This document shows positions 8,320 through 16,485 of a DNA stretch of 38,406 nucleotides, one piece after another. Made by a program: the position numbers and the translations under genes. Source of the stretch: Pseudomonadota bacterium (GTDB lineage Bacteria; Pseudomonadota; Gammaproteobacteria; Xanthomonadales; Rhodanobacteraceae); assembly GCA_018240505.1 (NCBI GenBank), contig JAFEFQ010000003.1:1-38406 (forward strand). The letters are read 5' to 3'. Within the stretch, counting starts at the first letter, position 1, and every line of letters begins with the position of its first letter. The notes below the pieces were generated by a model, which worked only from the letters and a program-made list of their open reading frames with translations, had not been told where the DNA came from and searched no databases.

Positions 8320-9252
8320 ATGGCTTTGCGCGCCTTCATCGCCGCAAGTTTGCTTGTCGTCGCCGGTTTTTGCCGCGCGCAGGCCTTCACCGTGGGCGAT
8401 CCATCGCTCGTGGACGGCTCTGCGACGATTTACCGGGTCAATCTGGCCAGCCGTTCGGTCTCCGTCGTAGGCACTGCCGGCAACGGCGGCAACGGTCAGC
8501 CGATCGTTGCCGTCGGCGCGCTGACCTTCAGTCCCACCGACAACAATCTGTACGCGTTGGCACTGACCGGAGCCTCAAGTCCCACGCTGGTCACCCTGAA
8601 CCAGAGTTCGGGCAAGGCTGCGACGGTAAGCCAGGTCGCAGGAGTGGCGTCCACTTTGGCAAAAGGCCTTTCTCTTTCGTTCGATTGCACTGGGCGATTG
8701 TGGATGGCGTCGGCCGACAGCAACAATTTCTGGGAGCTCACCCCGGGCACCGGTCAAACCCGCCTGGTCGGCAATCTGGGCGTGAAAATCACCGGCCTCG
8801 CTTTCCGCAACGGAGCCTTGTGGGGTGTCGGCGGCACTGGCAACGCGAATTTGTACACCATCGCCACCGATAGCGGAAAGGCGACATCGGTAGGCGCCTA
8901 CGGCGTCGCGGTGTCCACGCCGGTGGACGCGGGTTTCGATGCCGCGGGCACGCTTTGGGCGTTGATACGAAACTACGACGGTTTCAATCCGCCGACCCAG
9001 CTCAATCGTCTGGCGCAGATCAATCTCACCACCGGGGCAATGACTGTTGCCGGCACCATAGCGGGCCCTTCTTCCGGTTCGCCCCTGCCCGAGACGTTCC
9101 AGGGATTGGCTACCGCTGCTCCGGTATGTGCAGCCGATCCGTCTCCTCCCGCCGTCGGTGCGCCGGTGCTTTCGCTGGCGGGGATCGGCGCGTTGATCCT
9201 GTCACTGCTGCTTGCTGCGCTGTCGCCTTTCTCCAGGCGACAACTGAACTGA
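8320..9252 (+). CDS. Exported beta-propeller-like protein with C-terminal hydrophobic tail
   Basis: A 310-residue protein with an N-terminal signal peptide (residues 1-22, ending RAQA). The body has repeated short blade-like motifs (LYALAL, LWMASA, LWGVGG, LWALIR) that suggest a beta-propeller of the type used by extracellular sugar- or lactone-binding proteins. The last ~32 residues are VGAPVLSLAGIGALILSLLL followed by a short stretch ending SRRQLN: a short Pro-containing motif, a transmembrane helix and an Arg pair. This layout resembles the IPTL-CTERM or PEP-CTERM sorting signals recognised by exosortase-like enzymes, though the motif itself is degenerate. A Shine-Dalgarno-like AAGGTCAG directly precedes the ATG. 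Function unknown. It is followed by another exported propeller protein on the same strand. Confidence 0.65.
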   Translation: MALRAFIAASLLVVAGFCRAQAFTVGDPSLVDGSATIYRVNLASRSVSVVGTAGNGGNGQPIVAVGALTFSPTDNNLYALALTGASSPTLVTLNQSSGKAATVSQVAGVASTLAKGLSLSFDCTGRLWMASADSNNFWELTPGTGQTRLVGNLGVKITGLAFRNGALWGVGGTGNANLYTIATDSGKATSVGAYGVAVSTPVDAGFDAAGTLWALIRNYDGFNPPTQLNRLAQINLTTGAMTVAGTIAGPSSGSPLPETFQGLATAAPVCAADPSPPAVGAPVLSLAGIGALILSLLLAALSPFSRRQLN

Positions 9253-9389
9253 CCGCAGCCGGTTGCCGGCCCGATCGGCACAACGAGGAATGCGAACTGA
9301 ACGGCACCTGCGACGATGCCGAACGCGCCGCAGCCACCGCGCGTTTTGACGTATCATTCCGCGCTCGTAGTCCGAACACAGGTGCAAGC

Positions 9390-11393
9390 ATGAGCAAGGC
9401 GTCCAGCGCGAGTTCGCTGAAGATGTCGCTGGAGTCGTCTGGCGCAAACGGGTCCAGCGGAAAGTTTTGCGATGCCAGACGTTTTCTGGCGGCTCTATGT
9501 CTTGTTGCATCGGCGCCCATCGCGTCCGCCGCGCCGTTCGCCTATGTCGCCAACTATTCCGGTTGCACGGTGGGTTCGTCCTCCTACACCGGCTGCGTGA
9601 CCGTGCTCGACCTCGCATTGCCGACCAGCCAGGTCGTCGCGACCATCCCGGCGACAACGGCGACGTCGACGACGCCGGCCACCGGCACGGGCCCGCTTGG
9701 CGTCGCGATCAATCCTGCCGGAACGCGCGTCTATGTGGTCAACTATGGCGACAGCACGGACTTGAAGACGGCCGGTACGGTATCGGTGATCGATTCCGAT
9801 CCGACGTCGGCGACGCTGAACACCGTGATCGCTTCGATCACCGTCGGCGTGAAGCCGCAAATCGTCGCGATCAACCCGAATGGCGCCACGGCTTACGTGA
9901 CGAACAGCGTCGGCAACACCGTCTCGGTGATCGATACCGCGACGAACAAGGAAACTGCCAAGCTCGCGGTCGGCGGCGTCCCGGTCGGCGTGGCGTTCAC
10001 TCCGGACGGCAAGAAAGCCTACGTCACGCTTGCAGACAAGAGCCGGGTTGCGGTGATCGACGCAACGGCGAACACCGTTTCGAGTACGACGATTGCGCTG
10101 ACGTCCAACAATCCCGTTGGCATCGTGGTCAATCCGGCGGGCACGTTTGCCTATGTCGCCAACTACGGTCAGGGCGACTACAAGCAAACCGGCGTCGTGT
10201 CGGTGATCGATACGGCCAAGGACGCAGAGGTTGCCACGATTCCCGTCGACGTCGGTCCAATCGGCATCGCAACGTCGCCGGACGGCAGCAAGGTTTATGT
10301 TTCCAATTACGTCAGCGGCACCGTATCCGTCATCGACGCGGCGACGAACAAGGCCATCGCCGAGCTATTGGTAGGCACGGGCCCGCTCGGCATTTCCGTG
10401 GATTCCAATGGGACCTACGCCTATGTCAACAACGCCGGCAGCGCTGCCGTTGCGGTGATCGACCTGGCCACGAATGCCCTGCGCGCATCCTGGACGAGCG
10501 GCGGCACCGGGCCGAACTACAGCGCGATCACGAGTTCAGCCGGTTTGTCGGTGAATCTCGACCAGCATGGTCTCACCGGCTCCTGGTACAACGCGAGCGT
10601 GAGCGGGCAGGGTCTTGTGGTCGAATCCAGTCCGGACGTGGGCGGAGCCGGCCACGGCAGGCTGTTTGCCGGCTGGTTCACCTACGACACGACCGCTGCG
10701 GGTGGACAGCGCTGGTATTCGCTGCAGGGCGACGTGAGCAGCACCGACAAGACGGCCGCGCTGACCATCTACGCGGGTGTAGGGGGCAATTTCAACGCCG
10801 GTCCGGTCGTGACTCCGGTCGTGGTCGGACAGGCGACTCTCCAATTCACCGACTGCGCGCACGGCATTCTGCGTTACACCTTCAGCGACGGCAGTGGCCG
10901 CAAGGGCTTCATCGCCCTGGATCGACTGACCGGCGGCGCGACGTGTACGGCCAGCGGGGACAACGGTGCGGTCGGTGGCGGCGACCAGTACTCAGGCAGT
11001 TGGTACAACCCCGGTACGAGCGGCCAGGGTCTTATCCTCGACGTCGATCGGACCAAGACGCCGGGGCCCATTCTGTTCGGTGGCTGGTTCACCTATGCGC
11101 CGAACGGGCAGCAGACGGGTGGTGGCGCGAGCCAGAACTGGTTCACCATCCAGTCGAGCGACGCGCCGGCTCAGGTCAATGCCTACAGCGCAGCCATCGT
11201 CTCGGGTTCGGGCGGTGCCTTCCTGGATCCGGCGAGCAAGGTGACGACCACGACGGTCGGCTCGGCGAACGTCGTGTTCACCAGTTGTACGACGGCGACT
11301 TTGACTTACAGTTTCACTGCGGGAGCCAATCAGGGCCTGGGCGGAACGCAGAGTCTCGTGCGACTCGGGCCACCCCCAGCCGGTTGCCAATAG
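9390..11393 (+). CDS. Exported YVTN-type beta-propeller protein with two GSWYxxxxSGQG modules
   Basis: A 667-residue protein. Residues ~30-48 form a signal peptide (LAALCLVASAPIASA) after a long polar N-terminus. The ATG at 9423 is an alternative start, but the one at 9390 has AGG 7-8 nt upstream. Residues ~50-365 hold about seven YVTN-family blades (VSVIDxxTN, GP[LI]GIxxxPDGxxxYVxN), which form a surface-protein-type propeller. Residues ~396-520 and ~535-667 are two related modules beginning GSWYNASVSGQG and GSWYNPGTSGQG, each with an FxGWFTYxxxG motif and paired cysteines. These modules relate to those in the protein ending at 3086. No enzymatic motif is seen; a surface or secreted binding protein is likely. 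Confidence 0.75.
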   Translation: MSKASSASSLKMSLESSGANGSSGKFCDARRFLAALCLVASAPIASAAPFAYVANYSGCTVGSSSYTGCVTVLDLALPTSQVVATIPATTATSTTPATGTGPLGVAINPAGTRVYVVNYGDSTDLKTAGTVSVIDSDPTSATLNTVIASITVGVKPQIVAINPNGATAYVTNSVGNTVSVIDTATNKETAKLAVGGVPVGVAFTPDGKKAYVTLADKSRVAVIDATANTVSSTTIALTSNNPVGIVVNPAGTFAYVANYGQGDYKQTGVVSVIDTAKDAEVATIPVDVGPIGIATSPDGSKVYVSNYVSGTVSVIDAATNKAIAELLVGTGPLGISVDSNGTYAYVNNAGSAAVAVIDLATNALRASWTSGGTGPNYSAITSSAGLSVNLDQHGLTGSWYNASVSGQGLVVESSPDVGGAGHGRLFAGWFTYDTTAAGGQRWYSLQGDVSSTDKTAALTIYAGVGGNFNAGPVVTPVVVGQATLQFTDCAHGILRYTFSDGSGRKGFIALDRLTGGATCTASGDNGAVGGGDQYSGSWYNPGTSGQGLILDVDRTKTPGPILFGGWFTYAPNGQQTGGGASQNWFTIQSSDAPAQVNAYSAAIVSGSGGAFLDPASKVTTTTVGSANVVFTSCTTATLTYSFTAGANQGLGGTQSLVRLGPPPAGCQ

Positions 11394-11399
11394 TCCATG

Positions 11400-11428
11400 A
11401 AACGGCCGCTGTGAAGCGGCCGTTTTTC
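11400..11428 (+). terminator. Rho-independent terminator after the YVTN-propeller gene
   Basis: An 11-bp perfect stem (AAACGGCCGCT/AGCGGCCGTTT) has a GTGA loop and ends in a T run to 11427. The A residues on the left arm could allow weak use from the convergent phoH side. Confidence 0.9.
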
Positions 11429-11448
11429 CTTGACGCCGGGACAGGGCC

Positions 11449-12849
11449 TTACAGCATTTCCGAAGCGTAGTCGGCCAGCCGCGAGCGTTCGCCACGGCGC
11501 AGGGTGATGTGCGCGGAATGCTGCCAGCTCTTGAAGCGGTCGACCGCATAGGTCAGGCCCGACGTCGTCTCGGTCAGATACGGCGTGTCGATCTGCTCGA
11601 CGTTGCCGAGGCAGACGATCTTCGTGCCCGGGCCGGCGCGTGTGATCAGCGTCTTCATCTGCTTCGAGGTCAGGTTCTGCGCCTCGTCGATGATCAGGTA
11701 GCGGCTGAGGAAGGTGCGACCGCGCATAAAGTTCATTGCGCGGATCTTGATGCGCGAGGCAAGCAGGTCGTTGGTCGCCTGCCGGCCCCAGGCGCCGCCT
11801 TCCTGCGGCGTGGCGAGCACCTCGAGGTTGTCGGTCAGCGCGCCCATCCACGGCGTCATCTTTTCCTCTTCGGTGCCGGGCAGGAAGCCGATGTCTTCGC
11901 CGACCGGAACGGTCGCGCGCGTCATGATGATTTCGCGGTAGCGCTGCTGGTCCATCGTCTGCGCGAGACCGGCGGCGAGCGCGAGCAGGGTCTTGCCGGT
12001 GCCGGCGGTACCGAGCAGGGTGACGAAGTCGACTTCCGGATCCATCAGCGCGTTGAGCGCGAAATTCTGCTCGCGGTTGCGCGCGTGCACGCCCCAGACC
12101 GCGTGCGAGCCGCGGTAGTCGTCGATGATCTGCAGCGTGGCCTTGCCGTCGACAACGCGCAGCACGCGCATCTCGATTTCGTCCTCGCCGGGCAGGTAGA
12201 CGAACTCCTGCGCGACCCAGGCCTCGTCCTTCTTCAGCTTGATCTCGTAGAACGTGTGGCCGCGTTCCGACCACGAGCGCACTTCCGAATGTTTCTCCCA
12301 GAAGTTCGCCGGCAGTTCGTTGTAACCCTTGTAGAGCAGGCTGAAGTCGTCGAGCGCGCGATCGTTCTCGTAGTCCTCGGCGGTGATGCCGTAGATCGAG
12401 GCCTTGATGCGCAGGTTGATGTCCTTCGACACCAGCACCACCGGCACCTCGGGCCGCTGCTCGCGAAGGTCGACGATCGAGGCGAGGATGAGGTTGTCCG
12501 GCACGCCCTTCTTCTTCGCCGCGGCACCGTTGATCGGCGCGAAGTTCTGGGTCTGGAAGTGGAGGCGGCCGACCTGGGCGCCGCGCTTCAGCTGCAGCGT
12601 CTTCGGCAAACGCAGCTCGAGGCCTTGCTCGATCGACTTGCCGTTGCCCTGCTCGATCAACTCGTTGATGAAGCGGCTGACCTGGCGCACGTTGCGCGAA
12701 ACTTCCGAGGTGCCTTTTTTCGCTGCGTCGAGTTCCTCGAGCACCGTCATCGGCAGGAACACGTCGTGTTCCTCGAAGCGGAACAGGGCGGTCGGATCGT
12801 GCATCAGCACGTTGGTGTCGAGCACGTAGATGCGCTTGCCTCGGGTCAT
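11449..12849 (-). CDS. phoH2: PIN domain-PhoH ATPase fusion protein (PhoH2)
   Basis: A 466-residue protein. The N-terminal PIN ribonuclease-like domain starts YVLDTNVLMHD, with acidic metal-binding residues including the D and E of VLEELDAAKKG. The C-terminal PhoH ATPase domain has Walker A GTAGTGKT and Walker B YLIIDEAQN. PhoH2 proteins act in the cytoplasm as ATP-dependent RNA helicase/ribonucleases. The ATG at 12849 gives MTRGKRIYVLD, with GAGG about 11 nt upstream; an upstream ATG at 12954 would add 35 unlikely residues. It lies downstream of bcp on the same strand with an 88-nt gap, so it may have its own promoter. Confidence 0.93.
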   Translation of the reverse strand: MTRGKRIYVLDTNVLMHDPTALFRFEEHDVFLPMTVLEELDAAKKGTSEVSRNVRQVSRFINELIEQGNGKSIEQGLELRLPKTLQLKRGAQVGRLHFQTQNFAPINGAAAKKKGVPDNLILASIVDLREQRPEVPVVLVSKDINLRIKASIYGITAEDYENDRALDDFSLLYKGYNELPANFWEKHSEVRSWSERGHTFYEIKLKKDEAWVAQEFVYLPGEDEIEMRVLRVVDGKATLQIIDDYRGSHAVWGVHARNREQNFALNALMDPEVDFVTLLGTAGTGKTLLALAAGLAQTMDQQRYREIIMTRATVPVGEDIGFLPGTEEEKMTPWMGALTDNLEVLATPQEGGAWGRQATNDLLASRIKIRAMNFMRGRTFLSRYLIIDEAQNLTSKQMKTLITRAGPGTKIVCLGNVEQIDTPYLTETTSGLTYAVDRFKSWQHSAHITLRRGERSRLADYASEML

Positions 12850-12937
12850 GCGGTGACTACCCTCGTCGGTCGATGGAAAGGAATGCTGCGGCCGCAGCGT
12901 GCGGCAGCAATGTGACAGCAGAACTGCGCCGATCGGA

Positions 12938-13402
12938 TCACTTGCGCTCGGCATCCAGCGCTTCGAGCACGGCGCGGGCGTGGTCCTTGACCTTGACTGC
13001 GCGCCACTCGCGCCGGAGCTTGCCGTCGGGACCGATCAGAAAGGTCGAGCGCACCACGCCGAGATGGCGCTTGCCGTACAGCACCTTCTCGTGGATCACG
13101 TCGAAGGCCTTGCACCAGGTTTCGTCGGTGTCGGCGACGAGCTCGAAATTCAGCGCCTGCTTGAGCTTGAACTTGCCATGCGAGGCGAGCGAGTCGCGTG
13201 AGACGCCGAGCACGACGGCGCTGCGTTTGGCGAAATCCTTTTGGCGATCGCGGAAATCCTGCGCCTCGAGCGTGCAGCCCGGGGTCGAATCTTTCGGATA
13301 AAAGTATACGATTACAAATTTCCCTTTCAGGTCGCGCAGGTGAATCTCGCTGTCTTCGCCTACTGCGCCGCGCAAGTCCGGAATCTTGTCGCCGATTTTC
13401 AT
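12938..13402 (-). CDS. bcp: Thioredoxin-dependent peroxiredoxin (Bcp/PrxQ)
   Basis: A 154-residue AhpC/TSA-fold peroxidase. The peroxidatic cysteine is Cys43 in YPKDSTPGCT, and RSTFLI near the C-terminus matches the Bcp family. It reduces hydrogen peroxide and organic peroxides in the cytoplasm. The resolving cysteine five residues further on (as in E. coli Bcp, GCTxxxCxxRD) is replaced by Gln48. The only other cysteine is Cys97 in DETWCKAF. The protein therefore either uses Cys97 or an external thiol, or works as a 1-Cys enzyme. It lies 15 nt downstream of gcvR on the same strand, the usual gammaproteobacterial order next to dapA. Confidence 0.93.
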   Translation of the reverse strand: MKIGDKIPDLRGAVGEDSEIHLRDLKGKFVIVYFYPKDSTPGCTLEAQDFRDRQKDFAKRSAVVLGVSRDSLASHGKFKLKQALNFELVADTDETWCKAFDVIHEKVLYGKRHLGVVRSTFLIGPDGKLRREWRAVKVKDHARAVLEALDAERK

Positions 13403-13417
13403 GTGTGGCCCGTCACC

Positions 13418-13978
13418 TCAGAACTTCATCGGATCCATGATCGCATCGAGATTGAGTCCGTCGCAGAACTCGAGGAAATCGTCGCGCAACCCGGCGATGT
13501 GCGTGTCGGAAGGAATGCCGATCGTGATCTGCGCCGAGAACATGTCCGCGCCGGTCTGCATCGCGCGGTAGCGCGTCGACTGCAACTGCTCGATGCTGAT
13601 CTGGTGGCGCTGGAAGAACTCGGCGAGTTGGAAAAGAATGCCGGGCTTGTCGGCGGCGACGACTTCGACCACGTAGGGCAGCAGATTCGTCTGCACCGGC
13701 TTGGCGCCGGTACGCGAGAAGGACAGGCGCAGGCGGTCGTCGCGTTCGAGCCGGGTCAGCGCCGATTCGAGCTTGGCGATCGCATCCCACGGACCTTGGG
13801 CGAGCACGAGCACGGCGACGTCCTGGCCGAGCATCGCCACGCGCGACTCGGCGAGGTTGCAACTGCAGTCGGCGATGCGTTTGGCGATGGCGACCAGCGG
13901 GGACTTGGTGTGCTCGGCGAACGCGCTGATCAGCAGGTGATTTTCGTTGGCGGGGGGGCGTTGCGCTGCGTCGGTCAA
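13418..13978 (-). CDS. gcvR: Glycine cleavage system transcriptional repressor-like ACT protein
   Basis: A 186-residue protein made of two ACT domains. The first starts HLLISAFAEHTKSPLVAIA with the family's conserved NLAESR segment, and the second starts YVVEVVAADKPGILFQLAEF with a QTGADMFSAQITI strand. GcvR in E. coli has no DNA-binding domain; it binds GcvA to repress gcvTHP when glycine is scarce. That role is inferred here by homology; no gcv genes are in the window. It is divergent from dapA, a synteny shared with many gammaproteobacteria, and probably co-transcribed with bcp. Confidence 0.85.
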   Translation of the reverse strand: MTDAAQRPPANENHLLISAFAEHTKSPLVAIAKRIADCSCNLAESRVAMLGQDVAVLVLAQGPWDAIAKLESALTRLERDDRLRLSFSRTGAKPVQTNLLPYVVEVVAADKPGILFQLAEFFQRHQISIEQLQSTRYRAMQTGADMFSAQITIGIPSDTHIAGLRDDFLEFCDGLNLDAIMDPMKF

Positions 13979-14100
13979 GACAAGGTGGTCCTGATGGTTC
14001 TTGGGCCTGTGGGCATGCGGTCAGAATACTTGCCACGCCCCGTACCCGCAAGTAACATCGCCCCTCCCTTGAAATTCTTGCGTTTCGCAACGAGCACGCC

Positions 14101-15015
14101 TTGAAGAGCATCGCCGGAAGCATCTGCGCACTCGCCACGCCGTTCCGCGGGGGTGCGGTCGATTTCGATGCCTTCGCCCGGTTGATCGAATTCCAGCTCG
14201 AAGGCGGCACCCAGGGATTCGTCGTCGCCGGCTCCACCGGCGAGTCGCATGCGCTGACCAAAGACGAATACGCCCAGCTGCTGCGCTTTGCCGTGCAGCG
14301 TGCTGCGGGCCGCGTGCCCGTCATCGCCGGCACCGGAATGGCGAACACGCGTGAGACGATCGAAGAAACCCGTCACGCACAATCGCTCGGCGCCGATGCT
14401 GCATTGGTCGTTACACCGTATTACGTGCGTCCGACACAGGATGGACTGCTGCGTCACTTCATCGAAGTGGCCGATCATGGTGGCCTACCGGTCGTGCTTT
14501 ACAACGTACCAGGCCGTACTGGCTGCGACCTCAGGCCCGAGACCGCGGCGAAACTTGCCCCACATGAGAACATCATCGGCGTCAAGGAAGCGGTCGGCAC
14601 GCCCGAGCGCATTGGGGCGTTGGCCGCATTGAGGAGTCCGGGATTCGTCTACCTCACCGGCGACGACCCGACTGCAATGGAGGCCATGCTCGCCGGCGCG
14701 GGGGGTGTGATTTCGGTCGCGGCCAATGCTGCGCCATTGCCGTTCCGCGCGCTTTGCGACGCGGCGCGTGCGGGCGACCGCGCAACTGCGCAAGCGCTGC
14801 ACGACGCGTTGGCGCCGCTGTTCGACGTACTCGGCGTCGAGTCCAATCCGATTCCGGTCAAGTGGGCGTTGGCCCATCTCGGCATCGGCACGAGCGAACT
14901 GCGCCTGCCGCTGACGACGCTGTCGGCTGCGTACCACCAGCGTGCCCGCACGGTGCTCGACGCGGTGACGCAGTTTGCCGCCTCGATTCAGCCGCGGCAC
15001 AGCAGCGCAGCTTAG
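14101..15015 (+). CDS. dapA: 4-hydroxy-tetrahydrodipicolinate synthase
   Basis: A 304-residue TIM-barrel aldolase. It shows AGSTGES (usually GTTGES), the catalytic-triad tyrosine region TPYYVRPTQDG, YNVPGRTG with the substrate-binding Arg, and the Schiff-base lysine in GVKEA. It condenses pyruvate with aspartate semialdehyde, the first step committed to lysine and diaminopimelate. The start is a TTG giving LKSIAGSICALATPF; no in-frame ATG lies upstream and no clear Shine-Dalgarno is seen, so weak initiation is likely. The C-terminus is slightly longer than in E. coli (292 residues). The next gene, bamC-like, follows after 31 nt as in enterobacteria. Confidence 0.93.
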   Translation: MKSIAGSICALATPFRGGAVDFDAFARLIEFQLEGGTQGFVVAGSTGESHALTKDEYAQLLRFAVQRAAGRVPVIAGTGMANTRETIEETRHAQSLGADAALVVTPYYVRPTQDGLLRHFIEVADHGGLPVVLYNVPGRTGCDLRPETAAKLAPHENIIGVKEAVGTPERIGALAALRSPGFVYLTGDDPTAMEAMLAGAGGVISVAANAAPLPFRALCDAARAGDRATAQALHDALAPLFDVLGVESNPIPVKWALAHLGIGTSELRLPLTTLSAAYHQRARTVLDAVTQFAASIQPRHSSAA

Positions 15016-15046
15016 AATCCCTTTTTCCCTTCTTCAGGATGCAAAC

Positions 15047-15679
15047 GTGAAGCGCCATTTCCCCGTTCGTGGATTCGTTCCGACGCTGATCGTTGCCACC
15101 GCCCTGCTCGGCGGCTGTGGCTGGTTCCATCGCGACCGCGCCGACTACTACAAGGGCGTGCAGGAAACCCGTCCGCTCGAAGTTCCGCCCGATCTCGACG
15201 CCCCACCGACCACGCGTGAACTGGTCGTGCCCGGCACGACGACGCCGGCAGCCGCCTCCGCGGCGGGCGTCAGCAGCGCGCCGCCGAGCGCCGCCGCCAG
15301 CGTGTCCGCGGCGACCGATCTGCATGTCGCCGACACGGTCGACAATACCTACCAGCGCGTCGGCCTCGCGCTCGAACGCGCGCAACTCGGCAAGGTCGCG
15401 AGCAAGGACGACGCAGCGCACAGCTACGCCTACGATTTCGACGGCGCGATCACGACCCGGGCCGCGGCGCCGCAGGAGCACCACTGGTACTCGCGCATCC
15501 TGCATCCGTTCGGTGGTGGCGACAAGGCCGAGGCGCAGACCGTCAAGGCCGCGCTGCGCGTGAACGTCGGCGACGATGCGGGCGGCGCGCGCGTCAACGT
15601 CGTGCCGGCAGCGGGCGACAAGTCGGCCGAAGCGGCCGCGCAGCGCCTGGCTGCCGTATTGCGCGAGCGCTTGTCGTAA
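15047..15679 (+). CDS. bamC: Outer-membrane lipoprotein, BamC/NlpB-like
   Basis: A 210-residue protein starting at GTG 15047, with AGGA 7 nt upstream; the ATG at 15039 hits a stop at once. The signal peptide ends in lipobox ALLGGC, so the protein is lipidated. The following DYYKGVQETRPLEVPPDLDAP is the BamC-type N-terminal segment (…YxxxxxxxPLxVPPDL) that binds BamD in the E. coli barrel-assembly complex. An Ala/Pro-rich linker (~65-90) precedes one C-terminal domain of about 110 residues, shorter than E. coli BamC, which has two helix-grip domains. Its place directly after dapA supports the call. Confidence 0.75.
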   Translation: MKRHFPVRGFVPTLIVATALLGGCGWFHRDRADYYKGVQETRPLEVPPDLDAPPTTRELVVPGTTTPAAASAAGVSSAPPSAAASVSAATDLHVADTVDNTYQRVGLALERAQLGKVASKDDAAHSYAYDFDGAITTRAAAPQEHHWYSRILHPFGGGDKAEAQTVKAALRVNVGDDAGGARVNVVPAAGDKSAEAAAQRLAAVLRERLS

Positions 15680-15743
15680 ACGGGGCCAGGGCGCATCCAT
15701 CGATCGCGCCCGGTTCCTGCTTCAGTCCTGCAGGAAGGAAATC

Positions 15744-15763
15744 GGATTCGATGAATCGAATCC
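15744..15763. repeat. REP-like palindrome, third copy of the CGATTCATCG family
   Basis: A 9-bp perfect stem (GGATTCGAT/ATCGAATCC) around a GA loop. Read on the minus strand its core GGGATTCGATTCATCGAA matches the paired copies at 34443-34520. It lies in the convergent space between bamC and fdxA. Confidence 0.55.
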
Positions 15764-15815
15764 CTGAGCGGCTTCGTGCCCTTTGCCGAGTGCGGGCACT
15801 CGCGTGCCGCGCGCG

Positions 15816-16139
15816 TCAACGTGCCAGCAATGGCAGTTTGTCCGGCTTGCCGTCCCATTCCTTCGCATCGGCCGGCGCGTCTTTGCGCACGGTCAGCACC
15901 GGCCACGACTTCGAAAGCTCGGCGTTGAGTTGGACGAACTGTTCCTGGCCCGCCGGCACGTCGTCTTCCGGATAGATCGCGTTGGCCGGGCACTCCGGTT
16001 CGCACAGCGTGCAGTCGATGCACTCCTCCGGATCGATCACGAGAAAGTTCGGCCCTTCGTGGAAGCAATCCACCGGACACACTTCCACACAGTCGGTGTA
16101 CTTGCACTTGATGCAGTTTTCGGTGACGACGAAGGGCAT
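15816..16139 (-). CDS. fdxA: Seven-iron ferredoxin (FdxA)
   Basis: A 107-residue Azotobacter-type ferredoxin. The first cluster region has [14 protein letters not shown] and the second has [12 protein letters not shown], which together supply ligands for one [3Fe-4S] and one [4Fe-4S] cluster. A C-terminal extension of about 45 residues ([12 protein letters not shown]) is typical of FdxA. It carries electrons in the cytoplasm; the partners are not defined by the neighbourhood. It is a single gene on the minus strand between bamC and tRNA-Glu. No clear terminator is seen. Confidence 0.95.
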   Translation of the reverse strand: MPFVVTENCIKCKYTDCVEVCPVDCFHEGPNFLVIDPEECIDCTLCEPECPANAIYPEDDVPAGQEQFVQLNAELSKSWPVLTVRKDAPADAKEWDGKPDKLPLLAR

Positions 16140-16303
16140 GGTTGAGTGAGCTTCAACTGTGGAAATTTGCCGTAGAAGCGTCGCGAGCGAAGGCGGGCGG
16201 CGTCCGCACGGAGCGCAGGAACCGGAGTTTACTTCGGGTAAATGAGGATTCCGAGCACCGTACGGACGTCGTCCGGCGAGCGCAGCAGCTTATACGGCAA
16301 TTT

Positions 16304-16379
16304 TGGCGCTCCCAAGGGGATTCGAACCCCTGTTTAGGCCTTGAGAGGGCCCCGTCCTAGGCCTCTAGACGATGGGAGC
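16304..16379 (-). tRNA. tRNA-Glu (anticodon CTC)
   Basis: A 76-nt cloverleaf on the minus strand. The acceptor stem GCTCCCA/TGGGAGC has discriminator G and an encoded CCA. The T-loop is TTCGAAT, the anticodon loop CTCTCAA (anticodon CTC, reading GAG), and the anticodon stem GGGCC/GGCCT with one G-T pair. The D-arm matches the bacterial tRNA-Glu CGTCTAGAGGCCTAGGAC pattern. It lies divergent from pcnB with 106 nt between them. Confidence 0.96.
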
Positions 16380-16485
16380 GGATTGGGTCTGCGCCGCAAG
16401 CGCGTTAGTATATCGTTTTCACCGGCCGCGAAACAGGTGCCTCCGCGCGTCCGCGGCCGTCAGCAGGAAAGCGAAAACAACAAGA

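Noticed and set aside
11509..12915. A 468-codon open frame on the plus strand
   Set aside because: It is antisense to phoH2, whose PIN and Walker motifs are intact.
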